From positions 310,001-374,000 of the forward strand of contig JAEYGZ010000027.1 of NCBI GenBank assembly GCA_023409535.1: a DNA stretch of 64,000 bases, read 5' to 3'. The DNA comes from Bacillota bacterium (GTDB taxonomy: Bacteria > Bacillota > Clostridia > Lachnospirales > Lachnospiraceae). This document shows, one piece after another, positions 35,883 through 46,045 of the stretch. Each line of letters opens with the position of its first letter. Within the stretch, counting starts at the first letter, position 1. Under the pieces are notes generated by a model that was not told the origin of the DNA, did no database searches, and saw only the letters and a list, made by a program, of their open reading frames with translations. A program made the translations under genes and the position numbers.

Positions 35883-36833
35883 ATGGAAAAAAGTCCGGTT
35901 ATATATCGCAATGGTGTCAACAGAGGGTTGAAAAAACGGATTCTTTCCAGATGGCAGATATACCTGCTGCTTGTACTTCCGCTGCTGTGGCTGATTATTT
36001 TTGCCTATGTACCCATGAACGGATTGGTACTTGCCTTTAAGAAATATAATACCGGTCTGGGGATATGGGGAAGCCCATGGGTAGGGTTGGCTAATTTTGC
36101 GAAGTTTTTTCATTCTTTTAAATTTGCAATTGTCATGAAGAATACGTTGACAATATCACTGTATTCTCTGATTGTTTCCTTTCCGATTCCTATTATATTT
36201 GCTTTGCTGCTGAATGCCATGCTGGGTCAGAAATATAAAAAGGTTATTCAGACAGTTACTTATGTTCCATATTTTATATCTACAGTGGTAATGGTAGGTT
36301 TGATTTTCCAGCTGCTGGATTATCGGAATGGTCTTTATGGCAGCCTGTTTACTCTGTTCACCGGACATACCGCGCCGAATATTTTGTCAGAGGGCAGTTT
36401 ATTTAAGCATATTTATGTATGGTCCGGAGTCTGGCAGTCCACCGGCTACAGTGCGATTATTTATATTGCAGCTCTCTCGGGAGTGGACCAGTCTCTCCAT
36501 GAAGCGGCAATGATTGACGGTGCCAGCCGTTTTCAAAGGCTCCGTTATATTGATTTTCCTGCCATTCTGCCTACCGCCAGTATTATGCTGGTGTTGGCGG
36601 TTGGAAATATCATGAATGTAGGTTATGAGAAGGTACTGTTGATGCAGAATGACCTGAATCTGAACTACAGTGAGATTGTGTCAACCTACGTGTATAAGGT
36701 GGGGTTGGCAAGCGGAATCACTGATTTCTCTCTGTCTACCGCAATAGGCATGTTTAATTCAGTCATCAATTTTATACTGCTGATCATAGCCAACGAGGGA
36801 AGCAAGAAGCTAAACGGCAGCGGGATTTTCTAA
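35883..36833 (+). CDS. ABC importer permease, LplB type
   Basis: 316 residues with six membrane segments. Characteristic stretches: YLLLVLPLLWLIIFAYVPMNG, the family hallmark TYVPYFISTVVMVGL, and the EAA loop SLHEAAMIDGASRFQRLRYIDFP. The ATG at 35883 is chosen over 35877 because GGAGG would otherwise abut the start codon. It pairs with the next gene, and the ATPase must come from elsewhere. Confidence 0.93.
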   Translation: MEKSPVIYRNGVNRGLKKRILSRWQIYLLLVLPLLWLIIFAYVPMNGLVLAFKKYNTGLGIWGSPWVGLANFAKFFHSFKFAIVMKNTLTISLYSLIVSFPIPIIFALLLNAMLGQKYKKVIQTVTYVPYFISTVVMVGLIFQLLDYRNGLYGSLFTLFTGHTAPNILSEGSLFKHIYVWSGVWQSTGYSAIIYIAALSGVDQSLHEAAMIDGASRFQRLRYIDFPAILPTASIMLVLAVGNIMNVGYEKVLLMQNDLNLNYSEIVSTYVYKVGLASGITDFSLSTAIGMFNSVINFILLIIANEGSKKLNGSGIF

Positions 36834-36843
36834 GGAGGTTGGC

Positions 36844-37737
36844 ATGCATAAATTCAAAAACTATAGTTTAAATGATAAAATTTTTTATATTGTAATCACC
36901 GTCCTCCTGACCAGTTTCTTTCTACTGGTGCTATATCCCTGCATCTTTGTGATCAGCGCATCCTTCTCATCAGGAACTGCGGTACAGTCTGGCAAGGTGA
37001 TACTGTTTCCTGTAGATTTCAGTCTTGAGGGCTACAAGACGGTGTTTCACACAAGCACGGTATGGCTTGGCTTCCGTAATTCTTTGTTCTATACGGCAGT
37101 AGGAATTATAATTAACTTAGGAATGACCATGACGGCGGCGTATTGTCTGTCCAGGCATGATCTGCCGGGACGCAACGGAATAATGCTGCTCTTTACCTTT
37201 ACCATGTTTTTCAGCGGAGGGTTGATTCCTAACTTTATGGTTGTACAGAATTTAGGTCTTTATAATACCTTCTGGGCATTGCTCCTGCCGGGGACAATCA
37301 GTGTATTTAATCTGATTGTTGCAAGGACCTTCATTACAAATACCATTCCCATTGAATTGCTGGAGGCCTCTCAGATGGACGGCTGTTCGGATATCATGTA
37401 CTATCTCAAGGTGGTAATTCCGCTATCCAAGGCGATTATCGCGGTTCTGGTACTGTTTTATGGCGTAGGCCACTGGAATGCCTACTTCAATGCCATGATT
37501 TATCTGCATGACAAGAAGCTGTATCCTCTGACGCTGTATCTGCGTGAGATTTTAATGTCCAGCCAGATTGATCCATCCACAGTGCAGGATCCTGAGCAGC
37601 AGGCGAGGCTGGCGGATATGGTGGGCGTAATCAAGTATGCGCTGATTGTAGTAAGTATGATTCCTGTATTAGTCATTTATCCTTTTGTGCAGAAATATTT
37701 TGTAAAGGGTGTCATGATAGGTTCTGTAAAGGGTTAA
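36844..37737 (+). CDS. ABC importer permease, YtcP type
   Basis: 297 residues with six membrane segments. Hallmarks are FTMFFSGGLIPNFMVVQNLGLYNT and the EAA loop ELLEASQMDGCSDIMYYLKVVIP, with C-terminal KYFVKGVMIGSVKG. It starts 10 bases after the LplB-type gene with AAGGAGG. It is closely related to the permease at 41112, so the two importers are paralogous. Confidence 0.93.
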   Translation: MHKFKNYSLNDKIFYIVITVLLTSFFLLVLYPCIFVISASFSSGTAVQSGKVILFPVDFSLEGYKTVFHTSTVWLGFRNSLFYTAVGIIINLGMTMTAAYCLSRHDLPGRNGIMLLFTFTMFFSGGLIPNFMVVQNLGLYNTFWALLLPGTISVFNLIVARTFITNTIPIELLEASQMDGCSDIMYYLKVVIPLSKAIIAVLVLFYGVGHWNAYFNAMIYLHDKKLYPLTLYLREILMSSQIDPSTVQDPEQQARLADMVGVIKYALIVVSMIPVLVIYPFVQKYFVKGVMIGSVKG

Positions 37738-37929
37738 GTTCGTGAGGAAGAACGCGGATGGCTTGTCGGCGAGCTATGATACCTTGGCAAACCGGGAAAT
37801 ATATGAATTAAAAAAATAGAAGAAACTGTGAAAATTATCGGAAGAGCCGTATGCGGATAAGCTGCAGATATGGTTATGGAATGAATTTCACATGTGAGGT
37901 GTGAGTTCACTTAACACAAAAGGAGAGAT

Positions 37930-39072
37930 ATGAAGTTGGATGAGAAACAAATGGCATGGGTGCAGGAAACCTTGGAAAGAGTTGCACATAAGCTGGAAAA
38001 GGTGAGTGAAAGGTCGACAGAGAAGCTTCCCTATACCACTGTCAATGGAGTGCATGACGATAAATCGAATGAAAAGGAAATTGGCTGGTGGACAAACGGT
38101 TTTTGGGGCGGTATGATGTGGCAGATGTATGCACTTACCAGAAAAGAGTCCTATCGGTGTATTGCAGAGGATAATGAGAAGAAGCTGGATGCCAGTCTGA
38201 TGGACTATGAAAAGCTGGATCATGACAACGGCTTTAAATGGCTTCCTACCGCCGTGGCAAACTATCATGTGACGGGAAACCTGGCATCAAAAAGCAGGGG
38301 GCTTTTAGCGGCGGGAAATCTGGCCGGACGTTATAACAGTGCCGGCAGGTTCATACGTGCCTGGAATAACAGACCGGGCAGTGATATTGACCGCAGCGGA
38401 TGGGCAATTATTGATTGTATGATGAATCTGCCGCTTTTATACTGGGCGAGTGAGGAGACGGCAGATCCCAGATTTGCGCAGATTGCTGTGAACCATGCGG
38501 ATACGACGATGAAGTATTTCATCAGAGGTGATGGTTCTGCGAAGCATATTGTGGAGTTTAATCCAGTAAGCGGTGAGATGGTAAAAAGCTACGGCGGACA
38601 AGGTTATGACGAGGGTTCTTCCTGGACCAGAGGACAGAGCTGGGGACTGTATGGTTTCATACTCAGTTACATACACACCGGAACTGTCTCATATCTGGAG
38701 ACGGCGGAAAGAATTGCGAATTATTTTATTGCTAATATACCGGAAAATGGATTGCTTCCGGTGGATTTCAGGCAGCCTGAGGAGGTAAGCCTGGAGGATT
38801 CTACAGCGGCTGCCATCGCTTCCTGCGGGCTGATAGAGCTGGCTAAGCATAAGGAAGGAAGGCAGAGAAAGATTTATTTGGATGCCGCTCTGAAGATGCT
38901 GCAGACACTCACACAAAGCAATCTCAACTGGAATGAGGAGGAAGACAATCTGCTGACCAAATGCACGGCGGCTTATCATGATAAATCCCATGAATTTTCC
39001 ATTATTTACGGAGATTATTTTTTCCTGGAGGCGCTGATGAAGCTGACAGGCAAGGAACTGTTTCTCTGGTAA
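37930..39072 (+). CDS. GH88 unsaturated glucuronyl hydrolase
   Basis: 380 residues, cytoplasmic, (alpha/alpha)6 barrel. It removes the 4,5-unsaturated uronate left at the non-reducing end of oligosaccharides by polysaccharide lyases. Conserved parts: WWTNGFWGGMMWQMY, DHDNGFKW (Asp99 region), SGWAIIDCMMNLPLLYWAS with the second catalytic Asp, SSWTRGQSWGLYGF, and IIYGDYFFLEALMKL. It ends the importer operon that begins at 32699 and matches the lyases further right. AAAGGAGA precedes the ATG. Exact substrate (glycosaminoglycan, ulvan-like or other) is not readable. Confidence 0.92.
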   Translation: MKLDEKQMAWVQETLERVAHKLEKVSERSTEKLPYTTVNGVHDDKSNEKEIGWWTNGFWGGMMWQMYALTRKESYRCIAEDNEKKLDASLMDYEKLDHDNGFKWLPTAVANYHVTGNLASKSRGLLAAGNLAGRYNSAGRFIRAWNNRPGSDIDRSGWAIIDCMMNLPLLYWASEETADPRFAQIAVNHADTTMKYFIRGDGSAKHIVEFNPVSGEMVKSYGGQGYDEGSSWTRGQSWGLYGFILSYIHTGTVSYLETAERIANYFIANIPENGLLPVDFRQPEEVSLEDSTAAAIASCGLIELAKHKEGRQRKIYLDAALKMLQTLTQSNLNWNEEEDNLLTKCTAAYHDKSHEFSIIYGDYFFLEALMKLTGKELFLW

Positions 39073-39098
39073 AGCTTATATTGACGTACTGCACAATA

Positions 39099-39138
39099 GT
39101 TCGGAATTCCTTGGAAAAATGAGGAATTCCGGACTTTC
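39099..39138 (+). terminator. Intrinsic terminator after GH88
   Basis: GTTCGGAATTCCT and AGGAATTCCGGAC pair around TGGAAAAATG, followed by TTTCTTTTTG. Confidence 0.8.
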
Positions 39139-39243
39139 TTTTTGTGGGAACAGTCAAAAAGTATGATTGAGTTCCAGTAATAGGAAAAGTATAATTAGGT
39201 AAATCGGCAATGAAACAAATAACAATTTGAAAGGAGTTACACT

Positions 39244-39756
39244 ATGATCAGAAGCCTATTACTTTTATCGTTATTCTTGCTGTTATACGGTTGTGAAAAA
39301 ACTCAAGCTGTTGAAAATTATGATAATAATGCAAACACACAAAGCTCAGAAAGTGCTGGCGGTCTTGAGTTGCTTTCAAGAAGTATTGATGATTATGATA
39401 TTTATGTTGGACAACGAGGAAATACAATCGAAGATGGTGCCATATTACTTCATGAGGAGGATAAAGAGAAGGTATGGAGCGTGATGCAAAAAGTTGAGGA
39501 CTCAGATTTAATAAACCTGGAGGAGAAACAAAGTATCGGTGGGTTGAACAATTGGATTTTTATGATATGTGATAAAGAAACACAGAATTTATACTATATT
39601 GAAAATAATATATTCTATGAGGACGAAGTATCTGATGGTGGTCCGACAGTCCTATGTATTTATCAAAAGAATGCCTCAGATGAAACTATTTATCAAAATG
39701 TAGAGGATGAAAGCGATAAATTAAATGATATTGCACAGAGTTACCATATAAATTAG
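39244..39756 (+). CDS. Small lipoprotein of unknown function
   Basis: 170 residues, family not recognised. A short signal peptide ends in the lipobox LLLYGC (Cys17). The rest is acidic and Asn/Asp-rich with no repeats, and includes a segment alternating hydrophobic and charged residues (EDGAILLHEEDKEKVW) and GGPTVLCIYQKN. It lies alone between two terminators in the gap separating the two importer loci, so it is probably an independent single-gene unit. AAAGGAG precedes the ATG. Confidence 0.7.
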   Translation: MIRSLLLLSLFLLLYGCEKTQAVENYDNNANTQSSESAGGLELLSRSIDDYDIYVGQRGNTIEDGAILLHEEDKEKVWSVMQKVEDSDLINLEEKQSIGGLNNWIFMICDKETQNLYYIENNIFYEDEVSDGGPTVLCIYQKNASDETIYQNVEDESDKLNDIAQSYHIN

Positions 39757-39843
39757 TGCCGAAGAGTCACGGGAGACAGGACATAAAATTATATATACTG
39801 TTGATCAAGAGGGTAGATGATTTCAGAAATAGTAGACCACAGT

Positions 39844-39875
39844 AGGGGTGAGACAGCAATAATCTCACCCCTTAT
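39844..39875 (+). terminator. Intrinsic terminator after the small lipoprotein gene
   Basis: AGGGGTGAGA and TCTCACCCCTT pair around a 9-base loop and are followed by TTATTACAC. Confidence 0.65.
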
Positions 39876-39917
39876 TACACTATTGAATACCCAATAATTT
39901 ACAAATAAGAAGTAATA

Positions 39918-39968
39918 GAGGCCGGTGAGTGCCAGAAGCGGTTCTTCTGACACCTACCGGTCTTCAAT
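39918..39968 (+). terminator. Second hairpin upstream of the third importer operon
   Basis: GGCCGGTGAGTGCCAGAAG pairs with CTTCTGACACCTACCGGTC with few mismatches, then TTCAATTT. The gap to 40153 is AT-rich and must hold the next operon's promoter, which I could not place with confidence. Confidence 0.6.
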
Positions 39969-40153
39969 TTGCCCTGTCACCCTGTGCTCTGTATTGAAAT
40001 GTATATGATAAATGCGTAATTTTACAAAAAAATAGTAAAAATGTCAAATGAGTATGCAATAACAGGAGTATAAAATTTATATAGTTTACCTTAAAACCTG
40101 TGCTATCTATAATAGAATATATAAATAATAAACAAAAAATGGAGATTGACGAG

Positions 40154-41086
40154 ATGAAAACCTATGTGGCGGTTCGAAAGAAAAAAAATTTTGTAAGCAT
40201 AATGAAAAGTAACTGGCAGTTATATGTTTTAGTTCTTCCTGCAATTATATACTTTATCGTGTTTAACTATTTTCCACTATATGGTATACAGATTGCGTTT
40301 AAGGACTATAAGGCGGTAAAAGGAATAATAGGAAGTGACTGGGTCGGACTCAAACAATTTACCACCTTTTTTCATGCATATTACTTTAAGAGGTTGCTGA
40401 CTAACACACTCCTTCTTAATATTTATTACTTGTTGTGGAGCTTTCCTATCCCAATCATATTATCTATTTTCCTCAATCAAATTCGTGGAAATAAGAAGAA
40501 AAGATTTATTCAGACAAGCATTTATGTTCCATACTTTATCTCTACTGTAGTGCTTGCCGGTATGCTGTATATCTTTTTATCACCAACAAGTGGAATTTTT
40601 AACTTTGCTCGCGAAGGGTTAGGGCTGAAGCCCATAGATTTTATGTCTGATGCTAAAGCATTTCGGAGCATCTTTGTTATTTCGGGAATATGGCAATCTG
40701 CCGGGTGGGGAACAATTCTTTACATAGCTTCTTTGGCAGGCGTGGATCAGGCGCTTTATGAGGCGGCAGAGATTGACGGAGCCAGTATATGGCAGAAGAT
40801 CCGTTATATTGATCTTCCCAGTCTGATTCCGGTAACCACGATGGTATTTATATTGGATTGCGGCCGATTGCTCAGCAGTGATACCAATAAAGCACTTATT
40901 ATGCAGACATCAGGAAATATACCAACTTCAGACATCATAGGCGTATATGTTTATAATGTGGGATTGGGGAGTGCCCAATTTTCTTACACCGCAGCGATTG
41001 GACTATTTGTGAATATCATTAATTTTATTTTAATTATTGTGGTTAATAGAGTATCAAAGAAGGTTTCGGATGTAGGATTATTTTAG
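40154..41086 (+). CDS. ABC importer permease, LplB type
   Basis: 310 residues from the ATG at 40154, with six membrane segments. QLYVLVLPAIIYFIVFNYFP, SIYVPYFISTVVLAGML and the EAA loop ALYEAAEIDGASIWQKIRYIDLP mark the family. GGAG lies 11 bases upstream; ATGs at 40100 and 40139 are in frame but have no site. In this operon the permeases precede the binding protein, the reverse of the neighbouring locus. It is paralogous to 35883. Confidence 0.9.
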   Translation: MKTYVAVRKKKNFVSIMKSNWQLYVLVLPAIIYFIVFNYFPLYGIQIAFKDYKAVKGIIGSDWVGLKQFTTFFHAYYFKRLLTNTLLLNIYYLLWSFPIPIILSIFLNQIRGNKKKRFIQTSIYVPYFISTVVLAGMLYIFLSPTSGIFNFAREGLGLKPIDFMSDAKAFRSIFVISGIWQSAGWGTILYIASLAGVDQALYEAAEIDGASIWQKIRYIDLPSLIPVTTMVFILDCGRLLSSDTNKALIMQTSGNIPTSDIIGVYVYNVGLGSAQFSYTAAIGLFVNIINFILIIVVNRVSKKVSDVGLF

Positions 41087-41111
41087 ATGCGCTGATAGGA
41101 GAATAGAGATA

Positions 41112-42032
41112 ATGAGCATGAAAAAAAGTAAGAAAAAGTTAAGCCTTAGTAATAGAATTTTTTACATCGTTAATGCTCTGCTATGGATTGTGGTAATGTT
41201 TCTTATAATATATCCACTGTACTTGGTGGTTATTGCATCGATTTCCGATCCTGATGCAATCGTAAAGGGCCAGGTAATATGGCATCCGGTTGATTTTTCA
41301 TTAGTAGGGTATAAGGCGGTATTTAAATATAAGGAACTGCTGAGTTCTTATTTGAACTCCTTCATTTATACCATTACCAGTGTAGTTATCAGCATCATAG
41401 TCACATTGACTGCTGCCTATACGTTATCCAGACCCAAATTTGAAGGAAAAGTTTTTATAAATTTTATTTTTATTTTTACTATGTTTTTTAGCGGAGGATT
41501 GATTCCAACATTTTTGGTTATGCGTGATCTGGGATTATATAATACCAGGATGATCATGGTTTTGATGGGGTGCGTCAGCGTCTGGAATCTTATGGTTGCT
41601 AGGACATTTATTCAGACGAGTATTCCTGAAGAGTTATATGAAGCTTCTATGTTGGATGGAGCTACCCATTTTAATTATTTCTTCAGGATTGTACTTCCTC
41701 TTTCGAAGACTATCATAGCAGTTTTAATCGTTTACTATGGTGTAGCGAAGTGGAATGATTATTTTAATGGGCTTGTTTATCTGAGGGATAGGAACTTGTT
41801 ACCATTACAAACGATTTTGCGTGAAATTCTTTCATCACTTCAGATAGATAAATCCGGTGATTATATGTTATCCATGGCTGACAATGCGGCGTCTATAAAT
41901 GAGGCAATGCGGATTGCGAATGTGGCAAAATATTGCATTATTGTAATTGCTACAGGCCCGGTGGTAATTCTATACGGTTTTATGCAGAAATACTTTGAAA
42001 AGGGTGTTATGATCGGTTCGCTGAAAGGTTAA
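41112..42032 (+). CDS. ABC importer permease, YtcP type
   Basis: 306 residues with six membrane segments. FTMFFSGGLIPTFLVMRDLGLYNT and the EAA loop ELYEASMLDGATHFNYFFRIVLP, with the C-terminus KYFEKGVMIGSLKG. It is closely similar to 36844. It lies 25 bases after the LplB-type gene with AGGAG before the ATG. Confidence 0.93.
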   Translation: MSMKKSKKKLSLSNRIFYIVNALLWIVVMFLIIYPLYLVVIASISDPDAIVKGQVIWHPVDFSLVGYKAVFKYKELLSSYLNSFIYTITSVVISIIVTLTAAYTLSRPKFEGKVFINFIFIFTMFFSGGLIPTFLVMRDLGLYNTRMIMVLMGCVSVWNLMVARTFIQTSIPEELYEASMLDGATHFNYFFRIVLPLSKTIIAVLIVYYGVAKWNDYFNGLVYLRDRNLLPLQTILREILSSLQIDKSGDYMLSMADNAASINEAMRIANVAKYCIIVIATGPVVILYGFMQKYFEKGVMIGSLKG

Positions 42033-42077
42033 GTAAACAACACGAAGGTGTTGAAATAAAAAGGAGGAAATTATATT

Positions 42078-43739
42078 ATGAAAAAGAAGATTATGGCCAC
42101 TATTCTAGCTGTATGTATGGTTGTTACTTCCTTTGCAGGATGTGCAAGCAAGGACAATAGCAGCACCACAGATGATAGCCGCAAAGTAGGAAACAGCGCA
42201 GGGGGCGATGCTACCGCGAGCGCCGGTGATAAGAGTTCGGGCAGTAGCTTTAATGAAACAGGTTATCCAATCGTTAATGAACCGATCACGCTGAACGTTG
42301 TTTTAGGAACCAGGGATGTAGATACCTTAATGGAGCCTAACGATATGCCTATTGTTCAGGAACTGGAAAAGAAAACAGGTATCCATATAGAATGGGAAGT
42401 AATTAAGCAGTCAGATTGGGATACGAAAGTGAATCTGATGTTTGCTTCTGGGGAATATCCGGATATTATCATTTCGGCAAATAAGCCGGTTGATACCGAG
42501 GAATACGGAGTAACCCAGCAAATCCTGATACCAGTGGATGATTTGACTTCAAAATACATGCCTACCTATAAAGAGCGTATAGCAGGGGAGGCTACTGACC
42601 CGACGCTGGGATTGAAAGCTTCAGACGGTCAGAAATACTCAGTCGGATATCTGGTTGCACAGAATATTAACACGAATCAGCACTTCTTCCTCAATCAGAC
42701 ATGGCTTGATAATCTTGGCTTACCTACGCCTACGACACTTTCCGAGTTGACGGATACGCTTCGTGCATTTAAAGAACAAGACCCCAATGGGAACGGAGAA
42801 GCAGACGAGGTTCCAGTAGAAATGGCGCTGGATACCGGTTTTTACAGCGTAAAATATATGCTTCCTATGTTTGGAGTTCCTTGTGATCCGGATAAGTGGA
42901 TTTACCTTGACGATAATAAACAAGTGCAGTTTACACCAACACAAGAAGGCTTTCGAGCATGTATGGAATGGTTAAATTCGTTGTATAAAGAGAATTTGCT
43001 TGACCCTGAAGTTATATCTCAGGATATTAATACGCTTGAAACAAAGCTTAAGGGTGGTAATGCCGGATTCTTCACTGCTTGGAGATTAACAGCCATGGGC
43101 TTGGACGATGGTGTTGCAAAGGACGCAACTCTCTTTATGCCGACCGCACCCGAAGGAACTGCACCAAAATTATACAGATATACTGAAATTGCCAAGCCCG
43201 GTGCATATATAACAACAACCAACGAGAATATTCCTGCTTCTATGCGCTGGTTGGACTCGTTGCTTGATACAGAGACTATGTACTCTTTATACTATGGACC
43301 GAAGGGCACAGGATGGGATTATAATAAAGATAATAGTAAGATTGACACCATTATAACCGACACAACCGGTATCAGAGACTGCTTTGATCAAAACACCCTG
43401 TTCTTTGCGCCTGGGCAGTACCTTACCTCAGTATTCAATTGGTCACCGCAACGTATTGAAAAAACGGAATATTGTCAGAAGTATGATGCAGCCGGTATGA
43501 TTCAGAAATATTCTAATGATTATCTGGATATGGCTCCTTTGACATCAGAACAGCATCAGAGCAGCGCTTTGGTAGAGACAGATATTGATAATGCAGTTAT
43601 GGAACACATGGCTGACTTCATTACTAGCGGTGTGACAGATGATAATTGGAACACCTTTGTGAAATTATTTACTGATATGAATATAACTGATTATGTTAAG
43701 ATGTATCAGGATGCAATTGATACTATGGGCATTAACTAG
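42078..43739 (+). CDS. ABC importer substrate-binding lipoprotein (YtcQ/LplA type)
   Basis: 553 residues. Lipobox SFAGC (Cys at about residue 22) and a long Ser/Asp/Gly linker. The mature part includes [23 protein letters not shown], the [19 protein letters not shown] loop seen also in the other large binding protein, and a C-terminus ending in [22 protein letters not shown] precedes the ATG. It is the ligand-capturing subunit of the importer encoded just upstream. Confidence 0.93.
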   Translation: MKKKIMATILAVCMVVTSFAGCASKDNSSTTDDSRKVGNSAGGDATASAGDKSSGSSFNETGYPIVNEPITLNVVLGTRDVDTLMEPNDMPIVQELEKKTGIHIEWEVIKQSDWDTKVNLMFASGEYPDIIISANKPVDTEEYGVTQQILIPVDDLTSKYMPTYKERIAGEATDPTLGLKASDGQKYSVGYLVAQNINTNQHFFLNQTWLDNLGLPTPTTLSELTDTLRAFKEQDPNGNGEADEVPVEMALDTGFYSVKYMLPMFGVPCDPDKWIYLDDNKQVQFTPTQEGFRACMEWLNSLYKENLLDPEVISQDINTLETKLKGGNAGFFTAWRLTAMGLDDGVAKDATLFMPTAPEGTAPKLYRYTEIAKPGAYITTTNENIPASMRWLDSLLDTETMYSLYYGPKGTGWDYNKDNSKIDTIITDTTGIRDCFDQNTLFFAPGQYLTSVFNWSPQRIEKTEYCQKYDAAGMIQKYSNDYLDMAPLTSEQHQSSALVETDIDNAVMEHMADFITSGVTDDNWNTFVKLFTDMNITDYVKMYQDAIDTMGIN

Positions 43740-43749
43740 TCAATAAGGA

Positions 43750-46032
43750 ATGGCAGTCCTGCTGAAAGATCAGCAGGATACTGCTATTTCTCCGGAAAAT
43801 ATGCAGATGCAGGGATCGGATAATAAAGTGAAAAAAATATTTAATGATTTAAAAAGAAAAGGTCTCTTTTACTATATAATTACATTTAGCTCTGTAGTCG
43901 TAGTAATTATATTGATACTGGGTGCTTATTTATATCAATTTTATTACCGGACGATCTTTGATGACTACAAAAATAAGAACGAAATATATCTGTCTGTCAT
44001 TCGTAATCAACATGAAAATGATCTGGCATTTGTAGATGATATAGTAGGGCAGCTGAGACTTAACAGCAATGAGACAGAATTTGTATTGAAAGCTGCACCT
44101 CTAAAAAGTAAAGGACTGGAAGAACAGATATATCGTTATAAGTCGGTAAGCCGTTATTTCTGCCAGCTCTTCTTCTTTTATCATGGTGATCATTATGTGT
44201 ATAACCATGCTACATCAATAGATATTCAAATGTTTTTAAATAAAGGAATCATATTGGAGAACACTTCAAAGGATGAATTGTATAATTTATTGTTAAGTAT
44301 AGAAAAAGGTATGAAGGTGCTGGGGGAGCAACCGGTTGATGGATACATATCAAAAACCTTTGATGATATGGCTGCTAATGTAGTCGTTTATTTTAAGCCG
44401 GTTGAACCGAAAAACACGAGTACCGTAATGTTTATTGTGGGTGATTATTATTATGATTCATTATTGAATAGCGCTACAGAGGAACTTAGGGGAAATTTCA
44501 TTTTCTATAATGATCAGGTAATCGCATCAAGAAGCTCGCTGGAGATAGATGGAAAAGGATTAGTTCAAAAGATTACTGATGCTGATAATGCACAGTTTAA
44601 GACAGTACTTGACGGCAGGAAGTATTTGGTGACGGTACAAGCAGGAGAAAGCGGTCTAAAATACTGTACGGTACAATCTATGAAGATCTTTCAGAGTAAA
44701 ATGGTAACGGGACAATGGGGTATTTTATTTATTATATTAATCTGCAGTATCCCGGCTTCTTTATTGATTGCTGTTTTATTCCGGCGGTTATCGCGAAGAA
44801 TTCGTACGATTAATGTTTTATTGAGTGATAATAAAGACGACTATTACGACTTGGAAAATATTGCTGACGGAATTCGGATTCTTGTAGAACGTAACAAGAG
44901 AGTCGATGAAGAGAGCTTGTCATTGCGCAGGACGAAGTTCGTTAATAATTTTGTCAGAAATGATTATGTTAACAGGAATACGATTATTATTAATGCTGAA
45001 AAGGCGAACATGCAAATTAATCGGAATTATTTTGCCGTAGCATTAATGGGAGATCGCGGAAACAGCAATGAAAACAAAGCTCACAAGCTGATGCTGTCGG
45101 AATTGGAGGGACAGGAATATTTAGATGGATATGGAATTCATCTAATCATTAAAAACCAGAGTCTCTTTGTGGTATTTGGTGATAATACGACTGTATTGAC
45201 GGAGCTGTTTGAGAAGTTTTTCGTAATCGGAAGAGAGTTCTGTGAGGATTTTGTTATGTCAACCAGCGAATTCCATCAGAATTTTACGGAAGCGTCTGAG
45301 GCGTACTTGGAGGCAGACACGGCATTTGATAACCGTTTCCTTGTAGATAACAGCAGAATTATACATTTCTCGGATATTGAAAAAAAGGAACAAATTGAGT
45401 TGTTACCGGATACTTATCTATACAGGTTAAAAAATGCGATCCGATCTAAGGACAGTTTGGAAACGGATAAGGTTATACAGGAAATTGCCAGGCATCTGCA
45501 GACAAGCAGGCAGTCGCTTTTAACATTCCGAATTCTTTGCAATGATATTATTCATATGATGATAAAAGAATGGTATAATAAGCTTTCTAGTTTTGACAAT
45601 GTATACAATGTGTTTAGCTTATCTCAATGCCTTACAATTCAGGACTTTAAGGATATATTGTGGGATGTATGCTCTAAATTAATGGATTATAATAAATCAG
45701 TCGTGACGACGCAGTCCGGTTTTGTGGCAAAGGCAATCGACTATATGAAAAGTAACTATCAGAATCCTGATTTAAATATGAGCTCTTTAGCAGAGTATTT
45801 AAATATCAGCGGCGTGACATTAGCTGTGGAATTTAAAAATGTGATGGGGATAAGTCCTTCTGATTATCTCGCGATTGTCCGTGTGGATAATGCAAAGCGT
45901 CTTTTAAAAGAGACAGGATTACTGGTAAAGGAAGTTAGTGTTGCTGTAGGTTATGAGGATGATATTGTCTTCACGCGGCGGTTCAAGAAATATGTAGGAA
46001 AGACACCGGGGCAATACCGGATGGAAGTTTAG
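43750..46032 (+). CDS. Membrane-bound AraC-type regulator with extracellular sensor domain
   Basis: 760 residues of the YesS/YtdP-like layout. A cytoplasmic N-tail leads into a membrane helix (YYIITFSSVVVVIILILGAY), then an extracellular domain of about 250 residues, a second helix (GILFIILICSIPASLLIAVL), a linker region and a C-terminal AraC HTH pair (NLNMSSLAEYLNISGVTL..., VAVGYEDDIVFTRRFKKYVGKTPGQYR). It probably senses an extracellular sugar or the loaded binding protein and activates this locus from the membrane. The gap to the binding-protein gene is 10 bases. The start is uncertain: AAGGA directly abuts the ATG at 43750, and ATGs at 43801/43807 are alternatives. Confidence 0.88.
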   Translation: MAVLLKDQQDTAISPENMQMQGSDNKVKKIFNDLKRKGLFYYIITFSSVVVVIILILGAYLYQFYYRTIFDDYKNKNEIYLSVIRNQHENDLAFVDDIVGQLRLNSNETEFVLKAAPLKSKGLEEQIYRYKSVSRYFCQLFFFYHGDHYVYNHATSIDIQMFLNKGIILENTSKDELYNLLLSIEKGMKVLGEQPVDGYISKTFDDMAANVVVYFKPVEPKNTSTVMFIVGDYYYDSLLNSATEELRGNFIFYNDQVIASRSSLEIDGKGLVQKITDADNAQFKTVLDGRKYLVTVQAGESGLKYCTVQSMKIFQSKMVTGQWGILFIILICSIPASLLIAVLFRRLSRRIRTINVLLSDNKDDYYDLENIADGIRILVERNKRVDEESLSLRRTKFVNNFVRNDYVNRNTIIINAEKANMQINRNYFAVALMGDRGNSNENKAHKLMLSELEGQEYLDGYGIHLIIKNQSLFVVFGDNTTVLTELFEKFFVIGREFCEDFVMSTSEFHQNFTEASEAYLEADTAFDNRFLVDNSRIIHFSDIEKKEQIELLPDTYLYRLKNAIRSKDSLETDKVIQEIARHLQTSRQSLLTFRILCNDIIHMMIKEWYNKLSSFDNVYNVFSLSQCLTIQDFKDILWDVCSKLMDYNKSVVTTQSGFVAKAIDYMKSNYQNPDLNMSSLAEYLNISGVTLAVEFKNVMGISPSDYLAIVRVDNAKRLLKETGLLVKEVSVAVGYEDDIVFTRRFKKYVGKTPGQYRMEV

Positions 46033-46045
46033 AGAGGAATGGTAA

